The translations under genes were made by a program, and so were the position numbers. From Salinicola salarius (GTDB lineage: Bacteria > Pseudomonadota > Gammaproteobacteria > Pseudomonadales > Halomonadaceae): 64,000 nt of DNA. The notes under the pieces are model-generated. The model worked only from the letters and a program-made list of their open reading frames with translations. It had not been told where the DNA came from and searched no databases. Where the stretch lies: positions 119,861 through 183,860 of the forward strand of contig NZ_PZJT01000010.1 in the NCBI RefSeq assembly GCF_003206135.1. The letters run 5' to 3'. Numbering within the stretch: position 1 is the first letter of the stretch; the number at the start of each line of letters is the position of its first letter. Shown here one piece after another: positions 55,518 through 63,929 of this stretch.

Positions 55518-56916
55518 AGCCGCATCCCCGGCATCCGCCGAAGCCGAGGCCATGGGGCTTCTGCCACCGCATAGCATCGAGGCCGAGCAGTCCACGCTGG
55601 GTGCGTTGATGCTCGATAACACCAAGTGGGATGACATCTGCGAAATCGTCGATACCGGCGCGTTTTATCAGTACCCGCACCGGCTGATTTTCAAGGCGAT
55701 GGAAGCGCTATCCCATGACGAAAAGCCGCTGGATGTGGTGACGCTCTCCGAAGTTCTGGAGCGCGATGGAAATCTCGAGACCTGCGGCGGCTTGTCCTAC
55801 CTGGCCGAGCTGGCCCGTCACACACCGTCGGCAACCAATGTGGTCGCCTATGCCGGCATTGTTCGCGAGCATCAGCGTCGCCGGCAACTGGCCAACATGG
55901 GGCGCGATCTCAGTCAGCGGGCGCTGGATGGGCAGCAGCTCAGTCAGGCGTTGATCGAAGCCACCGAGCGTCAACTATTCGAGCTGGCCGAAAATCGGCA
56001 GGGCAAGGAAACCGGCATACGTCCCGCACTGACGGCAGCGATCGATACCATTGATCGCGCCTTCAACGCCAAAGACGGCATTACTGGCACGCCGACCGGC
56101 TACCAGGATCTCGACGCGCTCACCTGCGGCTGGCAGGACTCCGATCTGATCGTCCTCGCCGGCCGCCCGTCGATGGGCAAGACGACCTTGGGGATGAACC
56201 TCGTCGAGAATGCATTGGTTGCCACGGCGGGCCGCACTGAGTTAGCCACCGCCCCGATCTTTGTCTTCTCGCTCGAGATGCCCGAGGAGCAGCTGATGCT
56301 GCGCTTGATGGCAAGCATGGGGCGACTGGATCTGAGCAAGTTGCGCTCAGGGCAGCTCGACGATGGCGGCTGGGAGAAGCTGACCTCAGCCACGAACCGC
56401 ATACTCGGGTTCGAAGAGCGCCTGTTCGTGGACGACTCCAGTGGGCTCTCCGCAACCTCACTCAAGTCTCGTGCCCGTCGGCTGATGCGCCGCCATGGCA
56501 AGCCGGCACTCATCCTCATCGACTACCTGCAGCTGCTCGAGGAGCCGGGCTGTGAGAACCGCAACAACGAGATATCCACGATCTCGCGGATTCTCAAAGC
56601 CACCGCCAAGGATCTCAACTGCCCGGTGGTGGCGCTCTCGCAACTCAACCGGACACTCGAAAATCGCCCCAACAAGCGGCCCTCAATGGCCGATCTGCGC
56701 GACTCCGGCGCGATCGAGCAGGACGCCGACGTCATCGGGTTCGTCTACCGCGATGAGGTCTACAACACCGATAACCCCGACAACAAGGGACTGGCTGAGC
56801 TGATCATCGGCAAGCAGCGCAACGGTCCCACCGGCACGGTGCACCTGACGTTCGTGGGCTCGAGCACCCGGTTCGAGTCTTTGGCGTGGAAACAGGTACA
56901 GGAGGGGCGTTCATGA
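55507..56916 (+). CDS. dnaB: Replicative DNA helicase (DnaB-like) of the ICE
   Basis: 469 residues from the ATG at 55507; the frame is open further 5' but only overlaps parA. N-terminal DnaB domain (PPHSIEAEQSTLGALMLDNTKWDDICEIV), linker, then the RecA-like core: Walker A AGRPSMGKTTLGMNLVENAL, FSLEMPEEQLMLRLMAS, Walker B LILIDYLQLLE, and ALSQLNRTLENRPNKRPSMADLRDSGAIEQDADVIGFVYRDE. All hexameric helicase motifs are intact. ICEs of this family encode their own DnaB, probably to replicate the circular form. Followed by a coupled small gene (ATGA). Confidence 0.94.
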   Translation: MSIEAASPASAEAEAMGLLPPHSIEAEQSTLGALMLDNTKWDDICEIVDTGAFYQYPHRLIFKAMEALSHDEKPLDVVTLSEVLERDGNLETCGGLSYLAELARHTPSATNVVAYAGIVREHQRRRQLANMGRDLSQRALDGQQLSQALIEATERQLFELAENRQGKETGIRPALTAAIDTIDRAFNAKDGITGTPTGYQDLDALTCGWQDSDLIVLAGRPSMGKTTLGMNLVENALVATAGRTELATAPIFVFSLEMPEEQLMLRLMASMGRLDLSKLRSGQLDDGGWEKLTSATNRILGFEERLFVDDSSGLSATSLKSRARRLMRRHGKPALILIDYLQLLEEPGCENRNNEISTISRILKATAKDLNCPVVALSQLNRTLENRPNKRPSMADLRDSGAIEQDADVIGFVYRDEVYNTDNPDNKGLAELIIGKQRNGPTGTVHLTFVGSSTRFESLAWKQVQEGRS

Positions 56917-57116
56917 ACAGTGCAGCCCAGGAACTACTGCATCTCGAAACTCGCCTCGCTGAAAAACGCGACGAACTTGCGCGGCTCAACCGCGAATGTC
57001 GACTGCTTCGAGGTGAACGAGAGCGACTGATCCGGTCGCTTGAAGGCCAACTGGATCTGTTTCGTCAGCAGCTTGATCACACCGATCAATTCATCGGGGA
57101 GGTGCCTCATGCCTGA
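56913..57116 (+). CDS. Small coiled-coil protein of the ICE
   Basis: 67 residues from an ATG overlapping the helicase stop (ATGA). Almost entirely one amphipathic helix with heptads (LLHLETRLAEKRDELARLNRE, then a second charged stretch), so a coiled coil is expected. No family recognised. Its translational coupling to the helicase suggests a helper or regulator of that protein. Confidence 0.7.
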   Translation: MNSAAQELLHLETRLAEKRDELARLNRECRLLRGERERLIRSLEGQLDLFRQQLDHTDQFIGEVPHA

Positions 57117-57339
57117 CGCACTCCCGATCCGCTGCTCGACCCGCGCATTGAAGCGTGTGGTGCGTTACGCCGTGACTCACGGCTGGCACGTCGAGCGCAC
57201 ACGTGGCGGTCACGTTCGTTTCATCAAGCCGGGCTGCCCGCCCGTATTCACCGGCTTTTCACCCAGCGACGCGCGTGCCGAGAAGAACGTGCTGGCACGC
57301 CTACGTAGGGTTCAGCGACATGAGGAGGGTGAGGTATGA
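57109..57339 (+). CDS. HicA-like (dsRBD-fold) small protein, orphan
   Basis: 76 residues from the ATG at 57109 (GAGGTG upstream; 8-base overlap). The core GWHVERTRGGHVRFIKPG follows the HicA pattern G-x(4)-R-x-x-G-S/G-H-x-x-F with the catalytic-type histidine, and the C-terminal helix is basic (EKNVLARLRRVQR). HicA toxins normally travel with HicB; none is adjacent. It may be a domesticated RNA-binding member of the fold, or an orphan toxin. Confidence 0.65.
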   Translation: MPDALPIRCSTRALKRVVRYAVTHGWHVERTRGGHVRFIKPGCPPVFTGFSPSDARAEKNVLARLRRVQRHEEGEV

Positions 57340-57656
57340 AGGATAACTCCAACCCAGCCATCAATGACTTGAGCCCTCGAGCGAGAGGCCTGCTGGCTGA
57401 CCTGATGCTGCCGATGAGCACCTCGGATGAGCCTATCTACAGCCTGCCCAGCTGTACGCGGCATTGGTACCGCGCACACCACGCGTTTCCGGGTATGCGC
57501 GGTCGATGTGCGTTAAGCGTCGATCAGATGATCGTTCTCAACGGTGATGTCAGAGAGGTCCTGGCATTTCTTGGTATCACTCCGGAATGGATTCGTCAGC
57601 AGTTAGCAGGACGGTCACCCATTGATGTTGTAGATCCCCGAGTGGACCAGGAGTGA
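57336..57656 (+). CDS. Unknown ICE protein
   Basis: 106 residues from an ATG overlapping the HicA-like stop (ATGA), with GAGG upstream. Soluble, contains LPSCTRHWYRAHHAFPG and an acidic C-terminus (SPIDVVDPRVDQE). I do not recognise a domain. The order between HicA-like and DUF2786-like genes is shared by the operon, so it is part of the element's core rather than cargo, but this is inference. Confidence 0.6.
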   Translation: MKDNSNPAINDLSPRARGLLADLMLPMSTSDEPIYSLPSCTRHWYRAHHAFPGMRGRCALSVDQMIVLNGDVREVLAFLGITPEWIRQQLAGRSPIDVVDPRVDQE

Positions 57657-57660
57657 TGCC

Positions 57661-57987
57661 ATGAAACACATTCTTCACTTTCAGCCATTCGATATCAGTC
57701 GACAACAGATCGTCCTTGAAGGCGACGGATTCGCCTTGTCGAGGAATGATGCGTGGTTCTGCGAGCTTGTAAAGCAAGTGATCCGTTCGTTTCAGGATTC
57801 TCAGTGGTTCACTTTGACCGTGCGAGGTCTCCATCTCGTAATTCACTCGATAGACAAATTCCGCTTTTTCCGTCATGTCGGGCCTGCTGTGGGCAGTGTT
57901 GAGATGTGCTCTTGGGGAGCGTTTTCAACCTACCACGGGATGCGCCCGGCACCTTTTCCCAACGGTGCGACGGGAGGTGTCCAATGA
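57661..57987 (+). CDS. Unknown ICE protein
   Basis: 108 residues with GGAG eight bases before the ATG. Beta-rich N-terminus (LHFQPFDISRQQIVLEGDGFALSRND) and a hydrophobic middle (WFTLTVRGLHLVIHSIDKFRFF); no signal peptide or clear membrane helix. Its stop overlaps the next gene by ATGA. No family recognised. Third-codon GC is lower than in the flanking genes, consistent with separate acquisition. Confidence 0.55.
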   Translation: MKHILHFQPFDISRQQIVLEGDGFALSRNDAWFCELVKQVIRSFQDSQWFTLTVRGLHLVIHSIDKFRFFRHVGPAVGSVEMCSWGAFSTYHGMRPAPFPNGATGGVQ

Positions 57988-58673
57988 CTTCTGATCGCAT
58001 CCTTCGCAAGATCGAGCGCTGTCTGGCGCTATCGCGCTCTGCCAACGAGCACGAGGCCGGAACGGCCCTGCGTCAGGCGCAGCATCTGATGGACGAGTAC
58101 GGCGTCAGCGAGATCGATGTTGCGGCATCGACCATCGACCGAGTCGCCGTCAAGTCCCCGGCCGGGCGCAAACCGCCACGTTGGCTCGATCATCTGGCCA
58201 GCCTGGTCAATGCCGCCTTCGGTACCGCCACGGTCTATGAGCCGCGTCCCACGTTCGAGAGCTGGCAGGGGTACTTCGCCTTTCTCGGCGAGGCGAGCCA
58301 GGTGCGCATCGCGGCTTATGCCTTCGAGGTGCTGCAGCGTCAGCTGATCAGCGATCGCAAGGCATTCCTGAACGGCATGCACAAGCGCGCGAAGCGCGTC
58401 ACCAAGGTCCGTCGGGCAGACGCCTATGCGCTGGCATGGGTCGCCGGGGCGTATGAGCACATCGTCCCTGTGCAGAAAACGGAGGCGTCAGTCGCGGCAA
58501 TCGCGCACTTCCAGCAGCGCTTCTATCCGCAGCTTGAGGCGATGAAGGCCATCGACCGCGGTCAACGCCGTGACGATCAGCGAGCAATGGCCCGGGGGTA
58601 TACCGCTGGTCGTAACGCGCGCCTGCATGGCGGCGTCGATCGCGACCAACACAAGGAGCTGCCCCATGGCTGA
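57984..58673 (+). CDS. DUF2786-domain protein
   Basis: 229 residues from the ATG at 57984 (ATGA overlap with the previous gene). The N-terminus RILRKIERCLALSRSANEHEAGTALRQAQHLMDEYGV is the DUF2786 motif, and the second part (about 55-160) matches the domain that usually follows it (DUF7168-like). Found in phages and ICEs; biochemical function is unknown. The C-terminus ARGYTAGRNARLHGGV is basic. It overlaps the next gene by eight bases. Confidence 0.82.
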   Translation: MTSDRILRKIERCLALSRSANEHEAGTALRQAQHLMDEYGVSEIDVAASTIDRVAVKSPAGRKPPRWLDHLASLVNAAFGTATVYEPRPTFESWQGYFAFLGEASQVRIAAYAFEVLQRQLISDRKAFLNGMHKRAKRVTKVRRADAYALAWVAGAYEHIVPVQKTEASVAAIAHFQQRFYPQLEAMKAIDRGQRRDDQRAMARGYTAGRNARLHGGVDRDQHKELPHG

Positions 58674-59172
58674 GATCGTCACGTTTCCGACACGCGTCGC
58701 GACCGACCGGGGCATGGAGCGCTATCTGCAAGGCCGGGAATGTCTGGCCCTGGGACTGCTCGATCCCTTCGCCGGCTGGGTCGAGACACTGGAGCCCTGG
58801 TTCGCGGCGCATCCCCAGGCGCACAACAAGCGCAATGATGCGCTGCGCTCGCTGCTCGCCGATACCTGGCTGGTCTTCCATATGGCCTGCGACAAGGCCA
58901 GTCGGCTCGAGATGGAGCCCCACCACAGCCTGCGCTGGGCACAGCTCCAGTATTTCGACCTCAGCGATTTCGAGCTGCTGGTGATCGTCAACGACAACCT
59001 GCTCGATCTGCGTTGTGGCCTGCAGGCGCTGTGCCAGCAGCATCCGCCGCAGACGCGCAGCGACCTGAGCCTGCACGGGTTGACCCAGAGCATCGGTCGT
59101 CTCAACCAGCAGTTGAACCATTTTTTCGATTCTGATGGCTGCGCCTCGCGGCAGCCGGAGTGGACCTCATGA
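58666..59172 (+). CDS. Unknown ICE protein
   Basis: 168 residues from the ATG at 58666, eight bases inside the end of the DUF2786 gene. Mostly helical, with WVETLEPWFAAHPQAHNKRNDALRS and QYFDLSDFELLVIVNDNLLDLRCGL. No domain recognised. Placed between DUF2786 and ParB in the same coupled operon. Confidence 0.6.
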   Translation: MAEIVTFPTRVATDRGMERYLQGRECLALGLLDPFAGWVETLEPWFAAHPQAHNKRNDALRSLLADTWLVFHMACDKASRLEMEPHHSLRWAQLQYFDLSDFELLVIVNDNLLDLRCGLQALCQQHPPQTRSDLSLHGLTQSIGRLNQQLNHFFDSDGCASRQPEWTS

Positions 59173-61208
59173 GTAAACCATCCGTTACCCCCGATCAGAT
59201 CACGGCCAAGCTGAACCAGCCGGGGCCGACGCTCAGGAGCCAGCCCACCGATCGGCTGCCGGCACCAACCCGCAAACAGGCGATGTCGCTCACGCTGGAT
59301 CAGCTGCGTGCCTACGACCGCAACCCCAGAACCCACCACAATCCGAAGTACGATGAGATCAAGGAGTCGATCAAGGCAGTCGGACTCAAGCAGAAGTTGA
59401 CCGTCACGCAGCGTCCCGGCGATGACCGCTACATGATCTCCGATGGGGGCAACACTCGCCTAACCATTCTCAATGAGCTGTACCAGGAGACGGGCGATCA
59501 GTCCTTCTATTACCAGGACTGTCATTTCATTCCGTGGCAGGGCGAGATCAACGTGCTCGCCGGCCACCTGGCCGAGAACGACAACCGGGGGCAACTGAGC
59601 TGGATCGAGCGGGCGCGCGGGATCTTCGAGGCCAAGCGCATGATCGAAGAGGACGCCGGCGAGACCATTTCCCAGCGTGAGCTGACCAAGCGGCTGCGGG
59701 GGCTGGGCTACACGGTTAATCAGAGCCATATCTCGAAAATGCTCTACACCATCGAGCATTTTCTGCCGACCCTGCCGCTGACGCTGGATGCCGGCATGGG
59801 CCGTCCCCAGATCGAGAAGCTGATTTCGTATCGCCAGTTCTGTGACGAGTGCTGGACCCGCTGTGCCGACTACTGGATCGAGCACGCCGATGACCTGGGC
59901 GAGGGTGAGCGCTGGGCCAACAACGTCGTGGACGGTGATTTCGCTCAGGCCTGGCATGAGGAGATGGCCCAGCTCGATCACGAGGGTCAGACCGAGTTTC
60001 GCTGGAATATCGTCGAGGATCGTTTGAAGGGCATGCTCAACGAGCACACCGGGCTGCACTTCAACCCCATCGACATGGCGTGGAAGAACTGGTTCACCGT
60101 ACGCAAGTATGCCCGGGCGGCAACGGACGAGGAGCGCGCGGATATCTGGACCACTGTCGATAGTGAACTGGAGCGCCTGCGTCATCCCCAGGAGCGCCAC
60201 CTTTATCCGCCAAAACCGGATACCTCTCCGGGTGGCTCGTCGTCCGGCAAGTCGTCGGATCCTTCCTCTCTGCCATCGACCGCCAAAACCTCTCGAGGCG
60301 GTAGCGAACCCACCGGCGGTGGGAGTGAACTCGACCCCAATGATCTGACCTTCGGCGATGGCCAGAGCGACCTCGATCCCGCGCCGGGACCGTCGCCGGC
60401 GCGCGGTGTGCCGGATGCGGGCGGGGTAGGCGAGTCGGTCGCCATGAAACAGATGCGTGCCCAGCTCGAGCAGCTCGAGCAGCGCAACGCCAAACTCGAG
60501 GCTCAGACCCAGCGAACACCGGTGGCCCTACAGGGCGGCAGCTTCGATGACGACTGGAACGACAACGCCGGCGGGCTACTGGACACCGATGGTCTGCTGC
60601 AGGAGCACACACCTCAGCCGACCCGCTCTGCCGAGGAACAGGCGACCATCACCGCCGATCTGACCCTCTCTCCCCACCACGAGACGGAGGGCCATCGCCA
60701 GCTGCGTCACTGGCAGGCAAAGGAGCACGGCGAGGAGGCCATCGACTTCGAGGCAGCGGCACTCAAGAGCGTACCGCTGCAGGACGGTGGCCGTGTCGCC
60801 CCGATCACGGATCTCTGGCATGTGCCGACCTGGCGTCGCAACGCTCAGGATCTACGCATGCAGATCGGTGAAGTGGTCCAGGTGCTGGCTAGTTGGGCCG
60901 GCGTCGAGGCCAGCGGATCCAGCGAGATCATTCGACTCAATGCGCGCGACGGTATCGGTTACGAACTCGGTCCCCTCGAGGACGCACCCAGCCGTCGTGC
61001 TCAGCTCGTCTGGCAACTGCTCGCCGGTCTCGAGGGCAACATCGATCCGGTGATGCCGAGCGACATCTCGCTGTTGGGAGAACTGGTGGGCAGTCATGGT
61101 GACGACACCGAGGTGCGTCTGCCCGACGGCCTCTTCGTTCGTGTGTTCTGGCTGACCCGGCTGATCCGGGTGCTGCGTGACGTGCTCAATGCAAAGGGGG
61201 ATTCGTGA
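59169..61208 (+). CDS. parB: ParB-family partition protein of the ICE
   Basis: 679 residues from the ATG at 59169 (ATGA overlap; three codons upstream is an alternative ATG inside the previous gene). ParB N-terminal domain about 35-150 with LRAYDRNPRTHHNPKYDEIKESI and the CTP-motif-like GGNTRLTILNEL in place of GERRxRA. A central HTH with ELTKRLRGLGYTVNQSHISKML follows. After a proline/serine-rich linker (about 340-430), the C-terminal half is a helical region with coiled coil (QLEQLEQRNAKLEAQTQR). Much longer than chromosomal ParB, as usual for this ICE family. Partner of the ParA at 54627; its parS site is not identified. Confidence 0.88.
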   Translation: MSKPSVTPDQITAKLNQPGPTLRSQPTDRLPAPTRKQAMSLTLDQLRAYDRNPRTHHNPKYDEIKESIKAVGLKQKLTVTQRPGDDRYMISDGGNTRLTILNELYQETGDQSFYYQDCHFIPWQGEINVLAGHLAENDNRGQLSWIERARGIFEAKRMIEEDAGETISQRELTKRLRGLGYTVNQSHISKMLYTIEHFLPTLPLTLDAGMGRPQIEKLISYRQFCDECWTRCADYWIEHADDLGEGERWANNVVDGDFAQAWHEEMAQLDHEGQTEFRWNIVEDRLKGMLNEHTGLHFNPIDMAWKNWFTVRKYARAATDEERADIWTTVDSELERLRHPQERHLYPPKPDTSPGGSSSGKSSDPSSLPSTAKTSRGGSEPTGGGSELDPNDLTFGDGQSDLDPAPGPSPARGVPDAGGVGESVAMKQMRAQLEQLEQRNAKLEAQTQRTPVALQGGSFDDDWNDNAGGLLDTDGLLQEHTPQPTRSAEEQATITADLTLSPHHETEGHRQLRHWQAKEHGEEAIDFEAAALKSVPLQDGGRVAPITDLWHVPTWRRNAQDLRMQIGEVVQVLASWAGVEASGSSEIIRLNARDGIGYELGPLEDAPSRRAQLVWQLLAGLEGNIDPVMPSDISLLGELVGSHGDDTEVRLPDGLFVRVFWLTRLIRVLRDVLNAKGDS

Positions 61209-61819
61209 TGGCGACACCGCAACTCAACCATGCGCTGTTCAACCAGGCGCTGATCCTGATTCGTGAGGGCGACATGCGACGCGCTCGCGCGCTGGGCTTC
61301 CGCGATGACGAGCTGCAGAGTCTCAGTCGGCTGCGGGCCAGCGAGATCGAGTCCCTGATTCACGAGTTTCCGGGCGTGGCCCGGTTCGAGCTGGACCACG
61401 ACACCTTCAAAGCGGCGCTGCGCCGCGTCGATCGCGACCAGGATCGCGACGGGCTGGTCGATCACTGCATTCGACACGGGGCCAGCGTTCACATGCTGTC
61501 CACCTTCTTCGGCCTGACCCCGAACGACTGCTCGGCGCGTCGCACCCTGCTGGGCGTGCCGAGCCGGCAGGGACGCTTGCCCATGCCGGAGGAGAAGGTT
61601 GAGCACGAGGCGTACCACCGCTGGCAGACCATTTCTGACGATCCGTCCGGTCCCGGTGCCGTGGAAGATATTCGCGGCATGCTGGTACTGGCTGAAGAGG
61701 TCGCGCTGCCATTGGCGGTGATCTGGACCCTGATCAAGCAGTGGACCCAGCCGGAGCAGGCGCGACAGCACAGCCTGCCTGCCGAGGACGAGGGCGTGGT
61801 GCGTGAAGGGGTGGTGTGA
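61208..61819 (+). CDS. DUF2857-domain protein (ICE transcriptional-regulator type)
   Basis: 203 residues from the ATG at 61208, overlapping the parB stop by one base; a GTG one codon upstream is possible. DUF2857 is typical of SPI-7-like ICEs. The segment GLVDHCIRHGASVHMLSTFFGLTPNDCSARRTLLGV looks like a helix-turn-helix, and the C-terminal part (PLAVIWTLIKQW) another short helix. DNA binding is therefore inferred. ATGA-coupled to the next gene. Confidence 0.82.
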   Translation: MATPQLNHALFNQALILIREGDMRRARALGFRDDELQSLSRLRASEIESLIHEFPGVARFELDHDTFKAALRRVDRDQDRDGLVDHCIRHGASVHMLSTFFGLTPNDCSARRTLLGVPSRQGRLPMPEEKVEHEAYHRWQTISDDPSGPGAVEDIRGMLVLAEEVALPLAVIWTLIKQWTQPEQARQHSLPAEDEGVVREGVV

Positions 61820-63063
61820 TGAAACATTTTGACGCGCTCATCGGGCGCGCCGCGTCATCCATGACTCAACGCCGAGGCGAGGCCGCCTCGGCGTCAAGCG
61901 GTCAGGCGGATGCGCTCGACGGTCTGCTGTTCATGGGCAATCCCCATGAAACCGTTCCCCGAGCCCTGCTACTCGATCAACGCCTGGGCGCGGTCGACGT
62001 GCTCGGGTGGCAGATGATCCGGCTGCTCTCGAACGCCGACCGCACCACCGCTTTCCCAACCTATGACGAACTGGAGCCGTTGCTGCGTTCCGGGGCGAAC
62101 CGCAAGGCGTCACGTAAGACCGTGGCGCGTGTTATCGCGATCCTCAGGCTGACCCGCTGGATGACGTTGGGCATGAAAGCGCGCAACACCGACAACGGAC
62201 GCATGATCGGCAACGTCTACGTGCTGCACGATGAGCCGCTGGCACCCGCCGAGTCGCTGTCGCTGGATGCCGAGTACATCGAGTACGTCATCCGTTGCAC
62301 TCGGCACCACAACCGTGATGTCGCCGAGGTGGCGCAGCTCGTCCGCGATGAGCTGGCCGAGGGCGGTGTGCTCGAACTGCCGACCCGACTCGAGGTCATC
62401 GACCAGCGTGCCCAGCGGCAGAAGCGCACAGAGTTTCCAGCGGAAACTCTGTCATCAGATACCCAGTTTCCGGAGGAAACTCAGCAGGATTCTCCCGGTT
62501 TCCAGCGGAAACTCGGACAGTTTCCCAAATCCGAAGATCCCAGTTTCCAGCGGAAACTCATGCGTGAATCAGACACTTACGACGCAGTTTCCGATGCATC
62601 TCGCCCTACAGTACGTAGTTATACAATCAGTGTGTGTAAAACCACCGCGCGCGAGCCGGGCGACACCTCGCTGGTCTGGAGCTGGCCGCTCGAGCTGACT
62701 GCCGATGAACGGGAATCGGTCACGTTCCTGCTGACGGGGTTGTCGACCGAGACGCAGCAGGCGGTGATCGACGAAGCCGCCGGGCGGGTCGATGCCGGCA
62801 AGGTCAAGAACACACTGGGCTTCCTGCACACCCTGGCCAAGCGTGCCGCCTCGGACAATTTCCAGCTGACCCACTTCGGGCGCAGCGTCGCCAACAAGCG
62901 GCGTGATCAGGCTGAGACGAGTGACGAACAGAACCGGGTCGTTACCGCGCCGGTGGTGGCGATGTCGCCGCCCAAACCGGCCGAGCCGGAACCGCAGCCG
63001 ATGTCGGCGGCAACCGAACGGGCGCGAGGGGAGATGTTCAAGCGCCTCGGACTGCGGCGCTAG
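61819..63063 (+). CDS. STY4528-like ICE protein with Rep-type winged helix; gene carries internal dyads
   Basis: 414 residues from the ATG at 61819. A winged-helix-like segment (about 65-135, FPTYDELEPLLRSGANRKASRKTVARVIAILRLTRWMTLG) recalls plasmid replication initiators. From about residue 204 to 247 the protein is an odd low-complexity linker (FPAETL, FPEETQ, FQRKL twice) because the DNA holds four copies of a palindrome read in different frames. The C-terminal half (about 280-350) is helical. Annotated in related ICEs only as a family name. A replication-initiator role with its own origin inside the gene is my inference. Confidence 0.78.
   Translation: MKHFDALIGRAASSMTQRRGEAASASSGQADALDGLLFMGNPHETVPRALLLDQRLGAVDVLGWQMIRLLSNADRTTAFPTYDELEPLLRSGANRKASRKTVARVIAILRLTRWMTLGMKARNTDNGRMIGNVYVLHDEPLAPAESLSLDAEYIEYVIRCTRHHNRDVAEVAQLVRDELAEGGVLELPTRLEVIDQRAQRQKRTEFPAETLSSDTQFPEETQQDSPGFQRKLGQFPKSEDPSFQRKLMRESDTYDAVSDASRPTVRSYTISVCKTTAREPGDTSLVWSWPLELTADERESVTFLLTGLSTETQQAVIDEAAGRVDAGKVKNTLGFLHTLAKRAASDNFQLTHFGRSVANKRRDQAETSDEQNRVVTAPVVAMSPPKPAEPEPQPMSAATERARGEMFKRLGLRR
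62429..62645. repeat. Four 17-bp dyads plus half-sites inside the STY4528-like gene, followed by an AT-richer stretch
   Basis: The core AGTTTCC-N3-GGAAACT occurs at 62432-62448 (extended there to perfect 10-bp arms CAGAGTTTCC/GGAAACTCTG, 62429-62451), 62465-62481, 62497-62513 (first base G) and 62542-62558. Half-sites AGTTTCC lie at 62519-62525 and 62586-62592. Centres are 33, 32 and 45 bp apart. The next ~75 bp (to 62645) is AT-richer than its surroundings. The layout resembles an iteron origin or a centromere. Confidence 0.85.
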
Positions 63064-63161
63064 AAACCCGTGAGATCGCGTTTAACGTTTCCGGTAGGGC
63101 AATGGCCATCGACCCCTGATGCTGGCATCCCATCCAGTGCATCGACGACTCAGGAGTAATT

Positions 63162-63929
63162 ATGGCCAGCACTGAGCCCCGTGTAGGGCAGCTACGTAGC
63201 AAGATCGAGATGACCCTGCATACCTATCCGGCAGTGCTTGCCTGGCACGGGCGCGGGGTCGAGAGCGGCAAACCGCAGGTGGTCGGCCTCAAGCAGTTCC
63301 TGTCACTTGCCGGTCGTGTTCATCAGGCAGCGGGCCGGGACGATCCCTATGCCGATAGTTGGCTGCTCATGCTTGAGGAGAAGGTCGACGAGACCCGACA
63401 GGCGCTGCAGCAGCTGGAAACTCGAGTCAGCAGTGTGCTGAAGCAGATCCCGGAAGGACTCGATGTCAGCCGCAACGTCAGCCAGCAACCTTTCGTGACG
63501 CCCGTGTTCACCGGCGGGCAGATGGGCTGGCAGGCCGTCATGTTGCTGATGCAGTACGACAGCATCGTGCGCGATGTCCTATTGGCGCATCACATTGGCT
63601 TGCTGGGCAACAAGCAGCGCGGCGCGATGATCCGTGATCAGGGCGGTCATGCCTTGCGCTCGCTGTGTTACGCCCCCGTCAAGTTCCCCGGGTTCAGCGG
63701 GGCAACGCGTGACGACTTCGCGGCCAACAACGCCAAGGCGCGAAACGCCCTCGAAAAATACGGTGAGCTGCCGCAGGACATTCTGGAAGGAACGCGCCGC
63801 AGCGAGTTTGCGCCGACGATCCGGCGTGAGGAAGCCTCGCCGTCTGGCAGTGATCAGGCACACAAGCTCGAAGGCGCGGATCTGGACGACGACCAGCTGC
63901 TGCCCCAGTCCGGGGCCTCGGAGGAATAA
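63162..63929 (+). CDS. TIGR03761-family (PFL_4669-like) integrating conjugative element protein
   Basis: 255 residues with AGGAG five bases before the ATG. The family's core is visible: LRSKIEMTLHTYPAVLAWHGRG, FLSLAGRVHQAAGRDDPYADSWLLMLEEKV, and MTPVFTGGQ-like VTPVFTGGQMGWQAVMLLMQYDSIVRDVLLAHHIG. Such proteins occur only in SPI-7/ICE-type elements; their activity is unknown. The C-terminal ~30 residues are acidic. The 98 bp before it hold no gene. Confidence 0.85.
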   Translation: MASTEPRVGQLRSKIEMTLHTYPAVLAWHGRGVESGKPQVVGLKQFLSLAGRVHQAAGRDDPYADSWLLMLEEKVDETRQALQQLETRVSSVLKQIPEGLDVSRNVSQQPFVTPVFTGGQMGWQAVMLLMQYDSIVRDVLLAHHIGLLGNKQRGAMIRDQGGHALRSLCYAPVKFPGFSGATRDDFAANNAKARNALEKYGELPQDILEGTRRSEFAPTIRREEASPSGSDQAHKLEGADLDDDQLLPQSGASEE

